Below the pieces are notes generated by a model. It made no database searches. It had not been told where the DNA came from and was given only the letters and a program-made list of their open reading frames with translations. This document shows positions 10,101 to 22,700 of a stretch of DNA of 64,000 nt, piece after piece. A program made the translations under genes and the position numbers. The stretch is taken from positions 8,551,203 to 8,615,202 of the forward strand of contig NW_024037057.1 in the NCBI RefSeq assembly GCF_015706575.1. The letters run 5' to 3'. This stretch comes from Patiria miniata (lineage: Eukaryota; Echinodermata; Asteroidea; Valvatida; Asterinidae). Position 1 is the stretch's first letter, and each line of letters starts with the position of its first letter.

Positions 10101-13100
10101 CCGTTTGAAAAAAAAAATTGCTACAAACCACTGCTATTTTAATTACCGCAGCTATTTGCGGGTACCAGTCTGATGCTGTCACCGCGCCGAGAGCCCATAA
10201 TTCATTGATTTATTTACGACTAGAAATACGTATAGGCCTACGTATGCCACAGAATGTCCGCCACGTCCGATGTAAACAATCGTATTTTTTCGGGAACGTT
10301 AAGACATTAGGTTAGTTTCCTTTCAACCAGACCTTTGAAATAGGATAAGTAAACAATCCAAAACATAAATTTTGGAGATTTCAATCCGTAATGCCTCTTT
10401 AATTTTATTCAGGCGCTCTATGTTTTGCTGAGCTGAGCATCGTCACGGGCAAATCTGGAAGCCAGTACATTTACCTGAAAGAAGCCTACGGTGATATCCC
10501 GGCATTCCTCTACTCCTGGACCTCAAGCCTCCTCATGCGACCAGGGGGTCAGGCCATGGTCACGCTGGCCCTGGGGACGTACATGGCTGAGTTCCTCGTA
10601 CCCGGAGACTGTCCGGTCCCAGATATTCTCATCAAGTTGTTTGCTGTGTTGGTTATCAGTAAGTAGTCTGGTTCACGACACAACAATTCTGCGCAACAGC
10701 GAAGCGCGGGAAATATTGGCCTTAGATGAACAAGCTCACCAGTCATATATTATGTCATCGGAAATAATTCTGGACTGGTTCTATAGACTCATTTTGATAA
10801 GCATACAGAGTTGTAAATATATATATATTTTTGCGTAACCTGTTTGTAACATGTCACGTGCAATAATTGTTTGTCCAGCCGATTTCAACTGATGCAGTCT
10901 AACATCTGCAGTTGGTATGATCAGACACTTCAAGTTTTGCTTTCATTTTTAATATTGGCTGAGATAAACAAAAAACAAAAACGAAAACAAAACCAAAAAA
11001 ACGAATGCCCCCATCCAGTTGCCTGGATAGAGACGTCTGTTGTATCTTTTGACATAGTTTGTGTGGGTGTTTTTCTACAGCGTTCACGGGGTTTGTAAAT
11101 GCCGTCAGTGTCAAGTGGACAACCCACCTCCATGTTGTTTTCACGGTGTCAAAGGTCATCGCGTTGCTCATTATCGTCGCTGTCGGTGTGTGGATGATGA
11201 TACAAGGTGAGGGAGGGAAGGGATCGAGGAGATAGGGTCGCAAAGTCGAAGGGGACCAAAAAAACAGCCATTAATAGAACAGATTATAAAAGAATGGTTG
11301 GAATTTAGTGGATTCTAAAATCAAAATGAGAAGAAAAGGGCACGTGAAGGAAAGGAGTGAGGATGAACTACCTAATGACATTACATTTTGGTTTCATAAG
11401 ATTCATATTGTTTTGATTTGCAATATTACACGGAAGAAAATGTGTCACGGTGATATTATCGATCGTGCCGTTCAGCTGTTGCTTGCCTCTGATAATGGCA
11501 ATGATGGTGGTGGTTCATGTACTAATCACTGTGATATGGTAGAAATCGGTAAAATAAGGGAGTGCATCAAGGTGACTTTCTAAAAGAAGCTGTATACCTT
11601 AAACGGAGCTCTATTTTGCCTTGTGTTTGTCAGGTCACACTACACACATCAGTCCTAGTGTATCCTTCCACGGCTCCAACACGAAGGTCCTGACTCTCAC
11701 AGCTGCTTTCTACCAAGGCTTGTACCCGTACGACGGATGGTACGTGTGAAATAAATAGACCGATTCACTTGGCCCGCCCTCTTTTGTTCTGTACTACTTC
11801 CAGTTTCTACATAACCCTCGAGGACAGACACACAAAGGGAGAACAACAGATCCTTCCAGTCCTCGGGAGTTGGGTCTTTTGTTCAAAACAGTCGTATGTG
11901 GTAGGTTTGTGTGCTTAGTCTACGGCAGAGTGTTATATTACAGGTACAAAGGAAAACACAAAGCATTGTCCTCGAGAGTATAGTAAAACAAGAGTGTTTG
12001 TTCCAATACGTGTGAAAAATGACGTCACATTTTTGTCAGACAACTTCAGAACATAAATGTAGATATTGCGCTTCCAACGAGAGCCAGTACTGGGGACCGG
12101 GCCCACGTGATTCTTTCCATATACAAGCCAACTTACGTAGAGAGGATAAGAGCAAAAAGATATTGGTTTCAGCATGACTTTAGGGCGCTTTTTTTCCTAT
12201 CTTTCATGCAGGGGTTCTTTGAACACCGTGTACGAAGAAGTTAAAAATCCCAAAAGGTAATCATTATTATATTTTTCCTGAACATTCTTTTCACCAAAAC
12301 TTTTGGATTTACACCCCAAATAAAGCACCCTAGCGTAATCAGAACTAGTTGAATTTCTGGCTAAATTCAACTTTACTGGTAATTTATTTTTCAACAGTGG
12401 TTTGGAAGGTAATTTAAGAAAAAGTACAAAACAAAGTTTCGTCGCCTTTTTTTTTGAACTTTTACTTTAAATTTCTTCTAATAGAAACGTTCCTCTTGCC
12501 GCCCTTATTGGTATACCGGTTACCATAGGGATCTACATCCTGGTCAACGTGTCGTATCTCACTGTCCTAACACCTGATGAGCTCATCGCATCTGACGCAG
12601 TCGCAGTGGTTGGTATTGCTCATGATATATGCGCATAAATTTAAATATTTAAGTTTAATTTGCATACAATTTACAACAGTCTTATTATCTCTTTTCGGTG
12701 CATATTGCAACACACTTAGTGTATGACTTTTTCTGTAGTTAATTAGCATATTCTGTGATTGGTTTCTCAGGTATGTTTAATTCAATTTGTTTTCTTTTAC
12801 ATAAGTTCAAGTTTAAATGTTACTCTTTTGTGTTTTACAATTACGATAATTGATTCATCTTTGTGTATGCCATGAATGACATCATCTATTTAAATACACC
12901 CTTTTTAACGCAGTGGACAAAAAACTATTTTGAATCAAAACAAAATTAATCGAAATTTAATTATCCGTAATATCCATTACCGAAGTGTTTCTTTCTTGCT
13001 TTCTGTTTAGGCTTTTGCCGAGCGATCTCTGGGGGTAATGTCTTGGGTAATACCCCTCGGTATCTGCATATCTATCTTCGGTGCTTCCATGGGTTCTGTC

Positions 13101-14922
13101 TTGTCCGATGCCAGGTGAAGACGATTGGGGGAATTTTTCACATTTTCCGCCGGCCATTTTCGCTCGCGTAAAGCCATATATTTTGAGCGAATGGATCTTG
13201 ACGTTGTAGCAATGCCATTTGTTTTCGTGCAAACGGTAGAAATATCATGTTTAGTATGTTTGCTTCAGTCTTAAAAAAATAAAATCAAAAGATTTAAGTT
13301 TTTGTAATTTAGCAACGTGAAAATTAGGCATACCTATAATATATTATAAATCCTTGTTACATGTTATCTACAGGCTTCCGTACGTGACGAGCCGTGAAGG
13401 TCACATGGTACACATTCTGAGCATGATCAGTATCAACAGAAGAACTCCTCTGCCTGGTATTTGTCTGGAGGTAATCACGTGATGTCGGTCTGTATAATAA
13501 TGCGAAAATTTCCGAGATAATTTTTTCAAGATATTACATTGTACTTCAATACCAGATCAGACCTCACACTCTGTTGAGATGTATGAAAAGTTTAGATAGG
13601 CCTATATCAAAACTTTTAGAGGAGTAACAATGCTATTACTGTTTGTCCCCTATAATGCGTGCATGACAGGTCTTGATTGCGCTGTTTCTGATAGCCATTG
13701 GTTCGTTCGACACCTTACTGTACGGTCTGAGCTTCGCTGGCTGGGGGTTCTACGGCGCAGCAGTCATGGCCGTCCCAGTCCTCCGCTACAGACAACCCGA
13801 CCGACCAAGACCCTTCAAAGTACAATATTTCAATTATTTTGTTGTAGCAGATGCCATTTTTTATAACAAAGTGAGCATGCGCTAGAATGCAGACAGGGGC
13901 TGTGTGCTGCCACCAAGAGTCTGAGATTTCGGGCTTTTTGCTGCCACCAAGAGTCTAAGAATTTGGGCTGTTTCCTGCCACCAAGAGTCTGAGATTTCGG
14001 GCTTTTTGCTGCCACCAAGAGTCTAAGAATTTGGGCTGTTTCCTGCCACCAAGAGTCTGAGAATTCGGGCTTTTTGCTGCCACCAAGAGTCTAAGAATTC
14101 GGGCTTTTTGCTGCCACCAACAGTCTCATCAACCTATTTGTTTTCGTGAGACGGATCTGTCATTTCTGTACAAGGCGCCACGACATTTGAACAGACTTCC
14201 AGTCGGGCTGTGGGGATAACGCTACTCCTTTCACCAAGGGGTCATTTAAACACAAATTTACCATTTTTGTTTGTACTATGTTTCTCTTTAGGTGCCCATC
14301 ATTCTGGCGATGTTAGTTTTCATCTGCTCTCTGTACCTCGTTATTTCTCCGTTCGTAAACGGACCCGACATCGAGATCATCTACGCATGTCTGTTTATCC
14401 TGTCTGGGCTCGTCTTCTATTTTCCTTTCGTCCACTTTAAGTTGCGGCCTCGCGTTATGGGTAAGTGTATTACATTGTAAATAAATACAACTTAAAATGT
14501 TCATTTTTATTGCAAGAAATTAGGCATGCCCCCCAAAAAAGGAAATAAATAACAACATATGTTTTAAAGATTAAGAATTAATGCAGTACGTTTTAAAAAG
14601 AGATCAAGGTACCAGTCACGTGGCACAGGAGAAAGAATGTCATTGGTCAGTGCTGAATGACAGGTTGAAATCTTATTCTGATTGGCCGATATTGGTTCTT
14701 CCAGTTTCAAGGTCAAAGTTCAAGTTGGCATCTAGACATTAGTTGAATCTCAAAAAAGTGTCTAATGTGATGAAAAAAAAATCGAAAAATAAACAAAATC
14801 AATTACAAATAAATATTTAAAATCACCAATGCAACTTTTTTTTTTCAATTTCAGGTCGCATTACAGCATTCCTGCAAAAGCTGCTGATTGTTGTTCCCTC
14901 AGATTATGTGGAACCAGAGTAA
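7131..14922 (+). CDS. SLC7A9: SLC7A9-like b(0,+)-type amino acid transporter, copy A (12 exons, 495 aa)
   Basis: Coding exons: 7131-7251, 7436-7567, 10413-10658, 11081-11206, 11634-11739, 12212-12256, 12485-12608, 13011-13114, 13374-13470, 13670-13819, 14292-14460, 14855-14922. They sum to 1488 nt, stay in frame, and all introns are GT-AG. The product is a 12-TM APC-superfamily light chain that would exchange amino acids across the plasma membrane when disulfide-linked to a heavy chain. Visible marks: GSGIF glycine motif of the TM1 unwound segment in exon 2; heavy-chain cysteine Cys151 in GDCPVPD; the TM6 YPYDGW motif; and a C-terminus ([13 protein letters not shown]) resembling SLC7A9. The ATG at 7131 is chosen because copy B has an aligned ATG with G at +4, while the upstream ATG of copy B aligns to GTG here. 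Length matches the family (human about 487). The exon 7 donor is a weak GTTGGT. Membership of SLC7 is certain; SLC7A9 rather than another light chain is inferred from overall resemblance. Confidence 0.93.
7805..8136. mobile_element. 332-bp foldback element in intron 2 of copy A
   Basis: Arms begin ACGCATCACT and pair with AGTGATGCGT. Long paired stretches include GTGACCAAGTTCCT / AGGAACTTGGTCAC, GCATGTTGTG / CACAACATGC, and GGATTGGAATCATTTGCC / GGCAAATGATTCCAATCC. No counterpart is seen in copy B intron 2. Confidence 0.7.
8171..8342. repeat. Cluster of four tight hairpins
   Basis: Stem-loops lie at 8171-8197 and 8220-8246 (both GAGTGGTCG...CGACCACTC in a 49-bp tandem unit), 8269-8294 (GCTTTTCCGCTT / AAGCGGAAAAGC) and 8316-8342 (GGCTTTTTCGCA / TGCGAAAAAGCC). 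All have 2-9-nt loops and perfect or near-perfect stems. The cluster lies in intron 2 of copy A, 35 bp after the foldback at 7805-8136. Confidence 0.8.
8346..9725. other. Rest of intron 2, copy A
   Basis: No exon supported. The part from about 9280 aligns to copy B intron 2 (for example TAGTACGGAGCTCTGAAGGT at 9590 and 22187). The rest is unique AT-rich sequence. Confidence 0.4.
9731..9846 (+). mobile_element. CRE-bearing MITE remnant in intron 2, copy A
   Basis: TGATGATGACGTCACACTTT then GTTTAC is mirrored by GTAAACAAAGTATGACGTCA. The outer AAGCCTCTGTA ends seen in the other copies are eroded. Sits at the position equivalent to 22314-22437. Confidence 0.65.
11757..11783 (+). mobile_element. 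Possible remnant of a GGACCGATCC MITE end
   Basis: AGACCGATTCACTTGGCCCG resembles the terminal repeat of the 5142-5338 family and lies just after the exon 5 donor, where copy B has a full-length member (23862-24044). Confidence 0.35.
13906..14128 (+). repeat. 34-bp minisatellite, 7 units, in intron 10 of copy A
   Basis: CTGCCACCAAGAGTCT recurs at exactly 34-bp steps (13907, 13941, 13975, 14009, 14043, 14077, 14111). Alternate units carry GAGATTTCGGGCTTTTTG and AAGAATTTGGGCTGTTTC, so the array has mostly grown as 68-bp dimers. Copy B has only about two diverged units near 27553-27612. Confidence 0.9.
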
Positions 14923-15041
14923 AGTTATGGATCCTTCTGAATATTCATGGTCGATTACACTAAAGACGGGGACTTCAAAATGGTGTAACATTGGTTAACA
15001 TAACCAATCATTGGTTGAAATAACCAACAATTGGTTTATAT

Positions 15042-15069
15042 GTGTCCAACCAATCGATTGGTTGGACAC
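15042..15069. repeat. 28-bp perfect palindrome with CCAAT motifs
   Basis: GTGTCCAACCAATC is followed immediately by its exact complement. The preceding 60 bp hold further AACCAAT / ATTGGTT inverted pairs. Lies in the 3' flank of transporter copy A. Confidence 0.75.
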
Positions 15070-15520
15070 GTATTAGTCAATCAAGTTGGTTAACCCAGTC
15101 TGTTTTTAGACTGTAGAATCATCCATATCATAATGCATATTCATGAAGGAATTTGAACCTTGTAAAATGCATGCTTAATTACGCCTGAATTATGAAACCA
15201 TAAAACATGCAATCCATTATGGTATAGAGCATTGCATGCATACTTTTACCAAACTAAACTATTTATTCATTAAAACCAATGATACATTGAACTATTTAAC
15301 TTTCAATTTCACTATAAAAAAGTGGTCTATATTAATATTTAAACTTATGAATATTCGATAATGAATGTTTTTCTTGTAAAGATAGGTGCCAGGTGTTAGT
15401 AAGGTATTGGGATTTTTCAGTTAGCGCCGAATATCATTAAGGTATTTTCATTTTGAGGTCAGAAGGGACTTTTTGGAAATTAAAGTAAGTAGATAAGTAG
15501 GAGACGATTAGTTGTTTTAT

Positions 15521-16620
15521 TGGAACATCCCGTGAAAATGGAATAGCGCCACCTATTGTTTGACATTGACCATTATGTCGGTTTCGAACAGCGCCCTCAT
15601 GGGAAGAATATGTGTCGAGCCCCCCCCCCCCCTGCAAAAATGAAGAATACAAGTATTAGTTGAGATATAAAGGCCAGAAGAGGTGGCAAAACAACCTTGT
15701 TCCCCATGGGTACGATCTTGCTGCGCCATGTTGGTTCCCATATCATGCCTTGCGCGATCTTAACCCCTGGAACTGTGCAATATAAAGGCATATTCGAAAC
15801 TCGCACGCTTATAAAACATTCTTCTGCCACCAATCGTCTGGGTATAGCACATTTCATGTGCCCGCCATATGTTCGCACGTCCCATCAACATTAATTAACT
15901 TTCCAATTTTAATCAGTATAGTTCTTTCTGTTCCTTTTCAGTTTACATTACCCCATTTATACCAACTTGACACTTTTAAAGGTAGTTGCTTCCATTTCTC
16001 TTTTCGACATTATTAACGGAATGAGGGATGTCGATCAAAACACACTTTTTAATTTCCATAATTTTTTTTAAATCTTCCGTTCCTGTCCTCGTCTCGCTGT
16101 TCATACAGAAGATGTTTCTGGTTGCTCCATCCTCATATCTCGAGACGATAAATAAGGAGACTATGACACCATCCAGGAGGCGGAACGCATTTTAATGAAA
16201 GTAGAGATATATATTTCGCAGTTCGCTGAAACACCATCCCAAATAACTGGAGCAAATCTACTAACGAAGCTGCATGTTTTAATTGTGTTCATAAACAGAT
16301 TACGTTGATCAGAAAATAAATATCCTGTCGCACACTAACCATCGAGTTAGCACCACCGAATAATCACAAATGCTAAAAAATCACAATATTTTAGAAACAT
16401 TTACCAATTAACAGTTATAGGTCCGAAAGTAGTTTTTTAACAATATAATTTTAGGTAAGAGGTTTAGTGCATAACCTTTCGCTGTATTGGATATGGGTTA
16501 ATAATTGTGTTCAATAACTTTTATGTTCAATATAACATTTAATTATAACGTCAAAGACCTTTAAATACGGTACTACGTTACAGTGATACCCAAAGCTGAA
16601 CTAAAACTTAAGTCGACAAT
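15521..16620. other. Intergenic interval between the transporter copies, part 1
   Basis: AT-rich with a poly-C run near 15620. No coding exon, tRNA or clear element border recognised. Confidence 0.4.
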
Positions 16621-16817
16621 GGACCGATCCAGTAAGCCCCGCCCACTGCGCACTGAGCAAATAAACACGTGCTCCTCTCCAACGCCACACTGCATTTTCT
16701 TGCCGCGCGCATCATACGCGCGTGCACGCACGTCGGACTTTTGTGCACGCACGTCGGACATAAATCACGGCTGTCATTGGTCAGAACACCATGGGGCGGT
16801 GCTTACTGGATCGGTCC
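16621..16817 (+). mobile_element. GGACCGATCC MITE, copy 2
   Basis: Full-length relative of 5142-5338 with matching terminal inverted repeats and the same internal CGCGCATCATACGCGCGTGC and CACGTCGGACTTTTGTGCAC blocks. Confidence 0.85.
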
Positions 16818-17869
16818 GTTGCAGATACAGGAGAGAAGAGCAGTTTGAAGTTTGTTCAAGTTTTTTTTTCTTCAATAAAACGGTATCATTCAAGTCTTTT
16901 CATGTGTACCAAACTGTGTACGGTGTTGGGGAGTAACTTTTTAACGCGTCCAAATAAGTACGAACGCGGTCACAGAAGGTTTAAATAAACTCAATATTAC
17001 AATTCCAGAATTCCTCTGTCAAGTGTTCTTTGATAGTTACTTGATGTAAACTATTTGACCAGTGTCATTTGCACATCTGGTCCACGGTACTGCATGGAAA
17101 CGTATAATGCTTGATATGGCCTGTATGCAGAAATACTACCCGAGATTATGCAAAAGAGACGAATTATAAGGGCTGTTCATGTCATAAGTTTGGTCGACGT
17201 GGGTAATATTCAAACATATTTATTGTCACGTAACCATATGGAAAAGTATTAATTACAATTGCTTCGAGGGCAACATGACCTCACGACATATACTGATGCT
17301 TTTTACATAGGCCCATGATTTTGTTTTCCACCAGAATATTTAATTTTACTTATAACAACGCGGTGTCTTTCTACCTAAAAGAGCAATACGTTATTTTGTT
17401 TAAGTATGGAAACTTAAACAATGTACATCAACGTTTGGGGGTCGACTGCAAAAACTTGTTATAACTTTAATATTTGAAGATTGTATTTCCAAGACGCGAT
17501 ATGCGTCATTGTGTTCCGTTTAAGAACCCTGCCCTATCCAAGCTGCCAAAAAGCAATGTCGACGGCTGTTATATTCTTAAACACAACTTAAGAATACAAT
17601 AAAGCGAAAAATTAAGGTTGAAAACAGCTGTCATACTTTTTCTTATTTTTTTTTAAAGGTTATAACCGTGCAAAATTTTCACCGATTTCAAATGGATAGG
17701 CCTATGCCGCGTTTGTGGAAATAAACTCTTCTCTCTTGTGTGTGAGCATGCTTTCGTAGTCGATATGTCAGAGGTCAATGTAATTATTAATCCTACACTT
17801 GTTGCAAATTATGCAAAAAAGCCTCAGCCTCAGGTACAGTTTCCAATTCCATAATTGTTGTTCCGGAAA
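16818..17869. other. Intergenic interval between the transporter copies, part 2
   Basis: No gene supported. A diverged copy of the GCACATCTGGTCCACGGTAC repeat is near 17065-17100. Confidence 0.4.
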
Positions 17870-18519
17870 TTAGGCACAAGTTCTGCTACTTCACCTATAA
17901 TTATATTAGTTTGTTGCATAGGCGTTGGGGATTATTATATCATAATATGTAGGCCTATGCTTCTTTTTAATAAATGAGACTTGTAGGTTGCATAAAGTGG
18001 ACATGACCTTAGTATGAAAGGTGTGCTAGAACACCTAGTGGATCTCTGTTGAGTTGTGTGTTTCTGAGTAGAACCAGTTTTTTCAAAACAACTGAGTTAA
18101 AACAACTGGTTCTTAAAACTCAAGAGAGATGAAATTCCCATGCTGTTACCACAATTACCGTCCATATGTATGCTTTGTGATCAGTCGTGGGTTTCCAACA
18201 CGAAATTCATGCAGACCTTGCTTGACCCACTGGCTCTGGCTCAATGAAGGGGAACCATGAAGGAGAGGCCTCACAATAGAAAGGGCAGCAACGACATTGT
18301 TAGAATTGAATATTTATAGGTGCTGTGAATTCAACCTTCTGTCCGCACGAAAGGGAACGTCCGGGTATTAAAGTTGGCTTTGTATAGTGGTTTTCAGTAC
18401 CAGTTCCCACTGCAGTGTGGGCTTGTGTACTGTCTTGTTTTCTGCATGTAAAGAAGACGCAGGCGTAGTATATCCGGTGTGTTGTGAAGTATTGCATGCA
18501 TGCTGTCCTGTACTTTTAA

Positions 18520-19575
18520 AGATATTCTAAACTATTCGTCGACCTGCTCTACAGATGTCGGACGAAAGCCTACTAAGTCACAAGGTAACTGTACGTCTTC
18601 CTTATCTTGTTTTACGGGACCGTGAATTTACACACGAGGACCCTAAAATTATGAACGGTCGCACCGCAATGTCCGTATGGTATTGAACAGACTGGGACCT
18701 GAAGTGCTCAAAACGATGAAAAAGAAGATCAGGCCAACTTTGTCTCACTCTTAAGACAGCAAATTTCTCCAAAACTTTCAATGGGCAAAGGGAAGGTCCT
18801 TGATGTCACCAACAAAGTTTGAAGACTCAATTCAATTTTTAAAGGAGACTTTTCTTCAATATTTGGCTGTGGCTTGCACATGAGAGGGAAGTCCAGTGAT
18901 TTCAAAATGAGGCTGCTAGACTTGTGCATGTCCGTCCATGGTCCAACTGTTTGGCAAGACTTACTTCTTCATTCATAGTCTGGTGCCTGACTTTGGAGAA
19001 ATGTGTAGAAATAGTGACCTAGTACCCGACATCCTAGATATTTCTTTGGCACAGTCAGCCGACAGTTGATTGATGCAGTACTGAAGCGCTGTTCGACTGG
19101 TTGTTTCAGGTGCCAGTCCATTTTGCACTGTATGTATTGCATGTTTTCAATACCTTAAGTTTTTGGACACAGTATAAGTCCCACATTTTCGGACTTGGTC
19201 AGTATTGAGCATGTTTTGTATACTGTAACGGCAGACGAGTACAGTCGTTCATTTGAAAACTTAACAGTACATACAGGATAGTTTGGTGACCTTCGCTTCT
19301 GACACGTAAACAAGACAGTGGCGTAATTAGATTCAGTGACCGAATAAAGAGGATTTGGATTGGGGGAAATTACTGACTTAGGCAATAAATAATGCAAAAT
19401 AAACCAGGTGAGTCGCACTGGCATACCCGTGCTTAGGGCCTATCGTGGTGTAGTTTCATCTTCTTTCTAAAATTGGTTTCCTTTTCTCTGGAGTTTGTCC
19501 CCTCCGTTGCTTTTTTGACGAAGAAACCCTGCTTCATGACGTTTCTAGCTGTCACTACCTCTCTTTTTGTTATGC
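18520..19575. other. Upstream region of transporter copy B
   Basis: A short open frame on the complement of 18729-18929 has no recognisable domain or splice context, and I do not call it. Apart from an imperfect TATACTGT-type inverted pair near 19129-19260, nothing is identified. Confidence 0.35.
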
Positions 19576-19735
19576 CCCGCCCCGTCCCATATGGGCTATA
19601 AAAATCCTCGGTGTGTCATGTAGTTTGATTTCAACTTTTGCAAATTCCATGCCAGCAGAGAAGGAACAGCTACTAACACTGGTGAACATTTTTAACGCTT
19701 GATAGAAACGGACCATGAACAAGAACATTGGTGTA
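19575..19735 (+). promoter_or_regulatory. Putative TATA promoter and 5' UTR of transporter copy B
   Basis: A TATAAAAA box lies at 19597-19604, just after a GC-rich stretch CCCCGCCCCGTCCC (about 19574-19587). A start site about 30 bp downstream (near 19628) would give a short uninterrupted 5' UTR to the ATG at 19736. The transcribed part from about 19608 is conserved in copy A (6998-7130), but the TATA box is not. Confidence 0.45.
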
Positions 19736-22700
19736 ATGGCGGAACACGACAGTAGCCCTTCCGATTCCAGTGGGAGCGTAAGTGTTGTTCCTTCTGGAAG
19801 GAGATCCTCCAGCGATGAAAAGGTTCATCTGCGACGAGAACTCGGATTGGTAAAAGGTAAGATTGGAATTGAAGGCCCCATGCAAGGTAATGTTTTTAAT
19901 ACAATCCGTGTAAATGTGCCTTTATGACCACTTTAAACTGATTTTAAATTTTCATTTTGCAATTTTTAAGGTCATTTGGTGCCTTTTTATTGTTTATGCC
20001 AATGTATATTTGCATATTCATGGGCAAATGTGTGATGTCATTTCAGGCAGAAACCTCAATGTTACAGTTATTTCAGCACCAAAGTTTACCAGAATTTTGG
20101 ATTTTTTGCTATCGTAAATTTTCGTTTCTTGCCTCGTTGTTGCTTCAGTACATGACAGCGGCCAAAGAGCAACATTTTCTCAAAAATGTTTTTTCAGAAC
20201 AGTGTCTTCCTGAAATGACATCACAGCAATAGCGCCCTCATTTGTCAGGAAATGCATGGGAAATGTTATATGTTTAAAGAAGTGCACTTTTCAATACAAT
20301 TCAACCCTAAATGGGTTGTCAAATAGTTTTCATACATTTATAAGAGGAGCAGAAAGTTGCACAAAACATGTTCCAAGATTGTCTGAAATAAATAGATTAT
20401 CTGAGTCTATCCTCCGTACCGGAGTCGTTCACTGTTTTTGTGTCTCTCTCAGTTTTGGTCAAAGGTAATATATTTTCTGTCTCATCCATCTTTATATTTA
20501 TGCTCTAATATCATCCCTTATAAGCAATTTCAATCGTGATGGGGACTATCATTGGATCCGGGATCTTCATCTCACCTCAAGGAGTCTTACGAGGAACACA
20601 AAGTGTCGGGCTGAGCTTGATCATTTGGCTTGTGTGTGGACTGGTCTCCTTGGCTGGTATGTTGGTCGTTACGCCCCAAATACACTGCAAAAAAAACTTT
20701 GGTCAACTTTTGCCCAACTTTTTTCCCAACGTTGGTACAATAGTCAACATCCACATCTGTCGAGCGAAAAATGCCCAGCGGCCGTTGGGCAAACATGTTT
20801 ACCTAAAACTTGGGAAATATTACAGACTGAACAGTTGGGTACTATTAATCATCCGTTAGTTGGGTTAATGTAAAGAACCAATTGTTGGAAAGCCATTAAC
20901 CGAAAAATGGTTAAAAAAATTTGACAAGTTGTTGATTAATATTTTCTCAATTATTGGTTACTAAGAAGAGTCATATGTTGGGTACTATATTGTATAGATT
21001 TGCTCAATTTTAGGGCAATTATGTTGACCATTGGTTGGTGTTTGCGGAATGCTTAAAATAAGGGATACCGTTAAAGCGAGGCTTGTTTTGTTTTATTACA
21101 AACATCATCAGCAAACAGCAAACTTTTGAACACTTTTGAACATTTCTAAACTTAAAACTTTGAAGCAGAACCCTTTAAAGCATTTAAAGGGGAGTTGATT
21201 ACGCTGGATGAGTTTTTTTTAATAATAATCTTTTTAAAATACGATTTTCAAAGAGATGGTTTAAATTAAATCTGCAAAGTTTTCCTTGATCAACTGACAA
21301 TAATACGTTGATGGCTTGGTGTTCAAATATTTCAGAATTAAATATAACTCGAGTCCAGACAACATAAAAACATATGTTGATGACTTGGTTTTCAATTACT
21401 ACATACTTAAAATAACTCAATTCAAGCATGTTCTGAAAATATTTAAAAATACAAAATTTCAAATATATAACGATGATTGCATTATGTTAAAATCCAAACT
21501 GTACAAAATTATGTTTGATATTGGAATTGGGTCCTTTATGTGCAAAATGGTAGATGCGTCTCAGGGTAACATGGGTAAACCCCCCATTAATGTTTGGCTT
21601 TGAGTCTGTATTTGTCTAATAAACTGTTATTAAACATGTCTTTCAAACATATAAGGCATTTTAACCAATGTATCTATAACACTCTACATTTGTGGAGGAT
21701 ATATTCATTTGTGGGATATTTTTTTTTAATAAAATACGATTTTCGAAGAGATATTTAAAAATGAATAGGCAAGATTTCCTTGATCATCAGACAAGTACGT
21801 CATAAAAATAAATTACAAGAATTTTATTGAATTTTTTTTATTGAACAGTTAATAAGTAGATGTTTTTCCATAGGCTACAAACGGCAATTACTGCCCTTAA
21901 ACGGCAACTGCCCTCAAAATAATGTTAATGTTAGTGTGCATTTTTCCACAGGCAAAAGAAGAAAAAAAAACCTGTTATGATCTATCGTAAAACACTAACA
22001 TGATGCAATTTTTTTTTCATTCATTGTTAGAGTTAACAATTTATTTTATTTATTTGAGACTTCCTCGAGATGTGGGCTACAAACTAGAAAAGAGCAAAAG
22101 AAACAGAACGAAATGACGTCCTTATGAGTAGAGAGGGGTGTTCGTATTTCTTTTGAATCGTTAAAAAATTGTTAAGGAGTTTCATAGTACGGAGCTCTGA
22201 AGGTGCCATCAAGGATGGTGAGATCCTGAGAGAATATATAATAGGATGACGACATCTTACACGTGAGTTTTCGACATCCTGAGATAATTTTGCGCAAATC
22301 GCATACAGCTAATAAGCCTTTGTACTGATGATGACGTCACACTTTGTTTACTGGGCTACGAAACTGTCGTCCCCACCAGGCTCACATGAGAAGGCACATA
22401 ATGTAAACAAAGCGTGAAGTCATCATTACAGAGGCTTATACACGTTTAAGATGTCGACTTCTAGGTCTACCTTTCCAGTGATATTTTAATTTTATTCAGG
22501 CGCTCTGTGTTTTGCTGAGCTGAGCATCGTCACAGGCAAATCTGGGAGCCAGTACATTTACCTGAAGGAGGCCTACGGTGATATCCCGGCATTCCTGTAC
22601 TCCTGGACTTCCAGCCTCCTGACACGACCAGGGGGTCAGGCCCTGGGGACCCTGGCCATGGGGACGTACATGGCTGAGTTCCTCGTACCCGGAGACTGTC

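Larger units (their letters stand above)
5395..15520 (+). repeat. Segmental duplication unit A
   Basis: Sequence outside the exons also aligns to unit B. Examples: the 5' block near 5640-5710 matches 18300-18366; 6998-7100 matches 19608-19710; intron 2 near 9280-9845 matches 21860-22430; and the flank at 15440-15510 matches about 29093-29160. The duplication therefore covered the entire gene with its promoter-proximal DNA and 3' flank. Confidence 0.8.

Noticed and set aside
18729..18929. Possible additional gene between the transporters (complement)
   Set aside because: A 66-codon frame with no homology I recognise and no flanking splice structure; length is within chance for this composition.
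19715..19735. Upstream ATG as start of transporter copy B
   Set aside because: Copy A has GTG at the aligned position and the coding similarity begins at the downstream ATG with G at +4; the upstream start cannot be excluded without 5' RACE.
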